Positions 38,176 through 41,386 of a stretch of DNA of 41,386 bases are shown in pieces. A program made the translations under genes and the position numbers. Location: NCBI GenBank assembly GCA_037441445.1, contig JBBISE010000015.1, forward strand, positions 1 to 41,386, read 5' to 3'. The notes under the pieces are model-generated. The model worked only from the letters and a program-made list of their open reading frames with translations. It ran no database searches and was not told the DNA's origin. Numbering within the stretch: the stretch's first letter is position 1; each line of letters starts with the position of its first letter. The stretch comes from JAAYQU01 sp037441445 (lineage in GTDB: Bacteria > Bacteroidota > Bacteroidia > Bacteroidales > Salinivirgaceae).

Positions 38176-39261
38176 ATGTTTAATAAACTTGACCGGTATA
38201 TTTTAAAGAAATTCCTTGGCACTTATTTCTATGCTATTGGATTGATAGTCATACTAATAGTTGTGTTTGATTTATCGGAACGACTTGATGATTTTCTTCA
38301 AAACAAAGCCCCATTAAAAGCCATAGTCTTTGATTATTATGTGAACTTTGTGCCCTATTTTGTGAACCTTTTCAGTGGATTGTTCACCTTTATTGCCGTC
38401 ATCTTTTTCACTTCAAAAATGTCCACGCATAGCGAAATTATCGCCATTTTAAGCGGAGGCGTGAGCTATTTGAGGTTTCTACGACCCTATTTCGTGGGTG
38501 GATTTTTGTTAATGGCTCTGTCATTTTTCCTCATCAATTGGGTAATTCCCCATGCCAATGCCCGAAGGATGGAATTTGAGGAAAAATATTATCGTGACTC
38601 TCCATATCAAAACAAAGACAGAAATATTCACCGCCAAATTTCACCAGGCTTATACATCTACATGCAATCCTACAACACAACCATGAACATTGGTTATCGT
38701 TTTGCTTTAGAACGGTTTGAAGACGGGATACTTAAAGAAAAACTAAATTCAGACTACATTAAATGGGACACAACAACCAACAAGTGGACCATTCATAATT
38801 ATTACAGGCGGGAATTTGATTCCATTTCGGAACGCTTAACCTGGGGACAAAAACTGGACACGTTACTCCCAAATTTCGATAAAAGTGATTATTCATCCCG
38901 TACTGAAATTGTAGAAACAATGAACTACGATGAACTCACAGAATTTATTGCCAAACAAAAAATGAGCGGTTCGGCAAGCGTTGCTGTTTATGAACTGGAA
39001 AAGCATAAGCGTTTTGCTTTTCCGTTTTCAACCATAATACTTGCTATTATGGGAGCCTGCATATCATCGCAAAAGAAGCGCGGAGGCATTGGAATAAACA
39101 TTGGCTTAGGACTTGCTTTGGCCTTTTCATATATAATGATGCAACAAGTTACTATGGTTTTTGCCACCAACGCCGGATTTAACCCATTCCTGTCACTTTG
39201 GATTCCAAATTTCATTTATGCGGTTATTACCTTCTTTTTGTACAAAAAGGCATCCGGTTGA
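38176..39261 (+). CDS. LptG/LptF family lipopolysaccharide export permease
   Basis: A 361-residue permease of the YjgP/YjgQ family. It is one of the two membrane subunits that, with LptB, extract lipopolysaccharide from the inner membrane. Start at the ATG 38176 (MFNKLDRYILKKFLGTYFYAIG), the usual family start; the frame would allow 38155. Six helices: about 13-33, 55-78, 95-117, 285-305, 317-337 and 345-360, with a long periplasmic beta-jellyroll region between helices three and four (YYRDSPYQNKDRNIHRQISPGLYIYM, LNSDYIKWDTTTNKWTIHNYYRREF), and the conserved KRFAFPFSTIILAIMGACISSQKKRGGIGINIG. Directly follows tgt; whether it is LptF or LptG cannot be told. Confidence 0.88.
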   Translation: MFNKLDRYILKKFLGTYFYAIGLIVILIVVFDLSERLDDFLQNKAPLKAIVFDYYVNFVPYFVNLFSGLFTFIAVIFFTSKMSTHSEIIAILSGGVSYLRFLRPYFVGGFLLMALSFFLINWVIPHANARRMEFEEKYYRDSPYQNKDRNIHRQISPGLYIYMQSYNTTMNIGYRFALERFEDGILKEKLNSDYIKWDTTTNKWTIHNYYRREFDSISERLTWGQKLDTLLPNFDKSDYSSRTEIVETMNYDELTEFIAKQKMSGSASVAVYELEKHKRFAFPFSTIILAIMGACISSQKKRGGIGINIGLGLALAFSYIMMQQVTMVFATNAGFNPFLSLWIPNFIYAVITFFLYKKASG

Positions 39262-39291
39262 TAATCTGTACACTAATTTTACGATTATCAA
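39258..39291. repeat. 9-base inverted repeat after lptG
   Basis: TTGATAATC (39258-39266) and GATTATCAA (39283-39291) are perfectly complementary around a 16-base loop and overlap the lptG stop. No T-run follows on the plus strand (an A-run does), so this is not a classical plus-strand terminator; it could slow exonucleases or terminate minus-strand transcription. Confidence 0.4.
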
Positions 39292-39351
39292 AAAAAGACC
39301 AAAAATATTTCATAGGCATTTAAAAGTTTCCTAATATTGTGATCGAAATGT

Positions 39352-39359
39352 TAACTTTG
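39352..39359 (+). promoter_or_regulatory. -7 box before the acyl-CoA carboxyltransferase gene
   Basis: TAACTTTG matches TAnnTTTG, with TTTC 21 bases upstream. The predicted start about 39366 would give a leader of about 54 bases. Confidence 0.5.
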
Positions 39360-39419
39360 GGTTAATGTGTCGTTATTTTAACAGTGTAAAAGAGAGTTGT
39401 TTAACTTAAAAAACAATGT

Positions 39420-40964
39420 ATGTCGTTAAAACAAAAAACCGATGATTTGCTAAAGCGCAAGGCGATAGCTGAAGCCGGAGGAGGAGAAGAGGCCAACCTA
39501 AAGCAGCAGGCAAAGGGAAAATTGACTGCCCGCGAACGGATTCTTGCTTTACTTGACAAAGGCTCATTTCAAGAGTATGACCTATTTGTACAGCATGATG
39601 CCCGTGATTTTGATATGCAAAACAAAGTATTAGCCGGAGATGGCGTAATTACAGGGACAGGAACCATTTATGGGCAACCCGTTTGTATTTATGCACAAGA
39701 CTTTACGGTTGAAGGGGGTTCATTGGGTTTTGCGCACGCGCGCAAAATCACCAAAATCATGGATCATTCGCTGAAAATGCGCATGCCCCTGATCGGAATC
39801 AACGATTCAGGAGGTGCCCGTATCCAGGAGGGTGTGAACTCGCTAGCCGGATATGGCGAAATATTCTTCCGCAACACCTTAGCCTCGGGAGTAATTCCTC
39901 AAATAAGCGTTATACTAGGTCCCTGTGCTGGTGGTGCTGTTTATTCGCCAGCGCTGACAGACTTTGTGTTCGTAGTCGAGAATATTTCGAAGATGTTCAT
40001 TACCGGCCCTGAAGTTATCAAGACCGTCTTGGGCGAGGAAATATCCATGGAAGAACTTGGAGGAGCAAAAGTACACGCTGAAATTACCGGCAACGCGCAT
40101 TTCTACTCTAAATCGGAGATGGAGTGTTTTGACCAAATAAAGAAACTACTTACATTCATCCCTTGGAATAACGGGCAAAAAGCACGGGCGTTTCCACCAA
40201 AAGAACCACGGAAAGAGTTCAAGATTGAGGAAATAGTACCAGCAGATCCCCGTCAGCCATATGATGTTCGCGAAGTAATAAAAGCGATTGTTGACGATAG
40301 TGACTTTTTTGAAATTGCAGAATTCTTTGCGCCAAACATGGTCATTGGTTTTGGCAGGATAAACGGGGAAACCGTAGGATTTGTAGCCAACCAACCTTTG
40401 GTTCTTGCAGGTGTTCTTGATTGCGATTCCTCTGATAAAGCAGCCCGTTTCATTGCCTATTGCGATTCATTCAATATCCCAATTGTAACCATTGAAGACA
40501 TGCCGGGTTACCTTCCGGGAATTGATCAGGAACATGCCGGTGTAATAAGGCACGGGGCAAAAGTGCTTTACGCTTACAGCGAGGCCACTGTTCCCAAAAT
40601 AACCGTTATCCTTCGCAAAGCATACGGAGGAGGTTATATTGCCATGAACTCGCGCCATTTAAGAGCTGACTTTGTATTTGCTTGGCCAACCGCCGAAATT
40701 GCAGTTATGGGTCCCGAAGGAGCGGCTAACATCATATTCCGCAAGGAAATCACCTCAGCTGAAAATCCCGACGAGATGCGTAAACTTAAAATCAAAGAAT
40801 ACAAAGAGAAGTTTGCAAATCCATATGTAGCGGCCTCTAAAGGATATATTGATGCCGTTATTGAACCAGAACGCACCAGGGCAATCCTGTTGCACGCCAT
40901 TGAAGTTTCTGCTAACAAAACAGATGGGCGTCCCCGCAAAAAACACGGGATACCTCCAGTTTAA
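39420..40964 (+). CDS. Acyl-CoA carboxylase beta / methylmalonyl-CoA decarboxylase alpha subunit
   Basis: A 514-residue carboxyltransferase of the PccB/MmdA type. N-terminal ACC domain: GKLTARERILALLDKGSF, VEGGSLGFAHARKITKIMD, IGINDSGGARIQEGVNSLAGYGEIF, ISVILGPCAGGAVYSPALTDF (acyl-CoA oxyanion hole), MFITGPEVIKTVLGEEISMEELGGAKVHAE. The C-terminal domain: FDCDSSDKAARFIAYCDSFNIPIVTIEDMPGYLPG and RKAYGGGYIAMNS, FAWPTAEIAVMGPEGAANIIF. It moves a carboxyl group between biotin and propionyl- or methylmalonyl-CoA; direction cannot be read off. The biotin carrier gene follows by 11 bases. Confidence 0.92.
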   Translation: MSLKQKTDDLLKRKAIAEAGGGEEANLKQQAKGKLTARERILALLDKGSFQEYDLFVQHDARDFDMQNKVLAGDGVITGTGTIYGQPVCIYAQDFTVEGGSLGFAHARKITKIMDHSLKMRMPLIGINDSGGARIQEGVNSLAGYGEIFFRNTLASGVIPQISVILGPCAGGAVYSPALTDFVFVVENISKMFITGPEVIKTVLGEEISMEELGGAKVHAEITGNAHFYSKSEMECFDQIKKLLTFIPWNNGQKARAFPPKEPRKEFKIEEIVPADPRQPYDVREVIKAIVDDSDFFEIAEFFAPNMVIGFGRINGETVGFVANQPLVLAGVLDCDSSDKAARFIAYCDSFNIPIVTIEDMPGYLPGIDQEHAGVIRHGAKVLYAYSEATVPKITVILRKAYGGGYIAMNSRHLRADFVFAWPTAEIAVMGPEGAANIIFRKEITSAENPDEMRKLKIKEYKEKFANPYVAASKGYIDAVIEPERTRAILLHAIEVSANKTDGRPRKKHGIPPV

Positions 40965-40975
40965 TAATTTGAATT

Positions 40976-41311
40976 ATGGAACAAGAAAAACCGAAATACA
41001 AAACATTTCTGCTTGATGATGTAAAATATAAAACAAATCATTGCGTCAAGTTTGAAAAACGGAAACCCTACCAAAAGCCAAACCCAGGCATTCTCAAGTC
41101 TTTCCTTCCAGGGAAAATTTTGAAAGTTGCCGTTAAAGTTGGCGATGAAGTAAACAGAGGCACTGAACTTTATACCCTCGAAGCAATGAAAATGGAAAAC
41201 ATTGTCAGGTCTAGCGTACACGGTAAAGTGGTCAAAATCAACATTGAAAAAGGTTCAAAAGTTCCTAAAAACGAAGTATTGATGGAATTTGAACTTTTTG
41301 AAAGCGAATAA
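40976..41311 (+). CDS. Biotin/lipoyl-binding carrier protein
   Basis: A 111-residue biotin carboxyl carrier. Residues 1-35 form a short basic head (KYKTFLLDDVKYKT...), then the lipoyl-type barrel: KSFLPGKILKVAVKVGDEVNRGTELYTLEAMKMENIVRSS with biotinyl Lys72 in the AMKMEN loop, followed by HGKVVKINIEKGSKVPKNEVLMEF. The first turn reads LPGKI rather than APMPG, a modest deviation. It is coupled with the carboxyltransferase upstream and followed by a terminator, so the biotin carboxylase or the decarboxylase beta (membrane) subunit is not in this transcript. Confidence 0.92.
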   Translation: MEQEKPKYKTFLLDDVKYKTNHCVKFEKRKPYQKPNPGILKSFLPGKILKVAVKVGDEVNRGTELYTLEAMKMENIVRSSVHGKVVKINIEKGSKVPKNEVLMEFELFESE

Positions 41312-41331
41312 ATTTATAGTCATACGCAAAG

Positions 41332-41363
41332 GAGGATGTCTAAAAAGGCAGCCTCTTTTTTTT
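41332..41363 (+). terminator. Terminator after the biotin carrier gene
   Basis: GAGGATGTC (about 41332-41340) pairs with GGCAGCCTC (about 41347-41355), nearly completely (one mismatch, one wobble), around a short A-rich loop, followed by TTTTTTTT (41356-41363). It ends the two-gene carboxylase transcript. Confidence 0.8.
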
Positions 41364-41386
41364 AGTGTATTGCATTTGAATAAACC

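Noticed and set aside
1..41386. CRISPR array, restriction system, integrase or prophage
   Set aside because: No regularly spaced repeats and no matching protein motifs were found anywhere in the window.

Overview
The window is chromosomal DNA of a Bacteroidota bacterium, most likely a free-living member of the Marinilabiliales/Bacteroidales side. The evidence is a short Bacteroidota-type primary sigma factor (RpoD), DUF4834, DUF2807, DUF3352 and S46-peptidase genes, a UbiA/KdsC/Maf neighbourhood, Tgt lacking its usual zinc cysteines, and promoters of the Bacteroidota form TTTG-N19-TAnnTTTG (clearest in front of tRNA-Leu). Most of the content is ordinary core genome.

Layout. 1-1600: a small accessory patch beside the 3' end of tRNA-Leu(CAA), with an HTH protein and a membrane protein broken by one in-frame stop. 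1742-5145 (minus): three-gene envelope operon (DUF3352/propeller protein, six-helix membrane protein, DUF4834). 5282-9211: nadB, then divergently a prolyl-oligopeptidase lipoprotein. 9222-10475: psiE and intergenic structure, namely a MITE-like inverted repeat, a hairpin, and a candidate small RNA on the minus strand with its own promoter and terminator. 10476-12717 (plus): flavodoxin, rpoD, rpe. 12940-15289 (minus): an AlaDH/saccharopine-dehydrogenase-like enzyme and a beta-barrel protein gene broken by one in-frame TGA. 15433-21977 (plus): DUF2807, DUF2520, kdsC, UbiA, maf, an S46 peptidase with the Arg that marks Asp/Glu specificity, rsmA. 21999-23921 (minus): hemW, rhodanese, response regulator.

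24047-35507 (minus) is the most unusual region. It is a tight run of ten genes: an intact CheR-type methyltransferase, a second CheR that looks catalytically dead, a CheB methylesterase domain without receiver, a membrane GAF protein, a membrane GAF-PAS-PAS-PP2C (SpoIIE) phosphatase, a SiaB-like kinase, a SiaC-like phosphoprotein with Thr68 conserved, a 1051-residue TerB/ABC half-transporter fusion, a lipoprotein and a small secreted cysteine-containing protein. No chemoreceptor, CheA, CheW or diguanylate cyclase (SiaD) is present. I infer a partner-switching signalling system that combines SiaABC with orphan CheR/CheB enzymes, and whose output may be the ABC transporter or the lipoprotein.

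35786-41363: an EEP-family phosphodiesterase (minus), then plus-strand tgt-lptG and an acyl-CoA carboxyltransferase followed by its biotin carrier protein and a clear terminator. All functions come from reading motifs by eye; no database search was possible.
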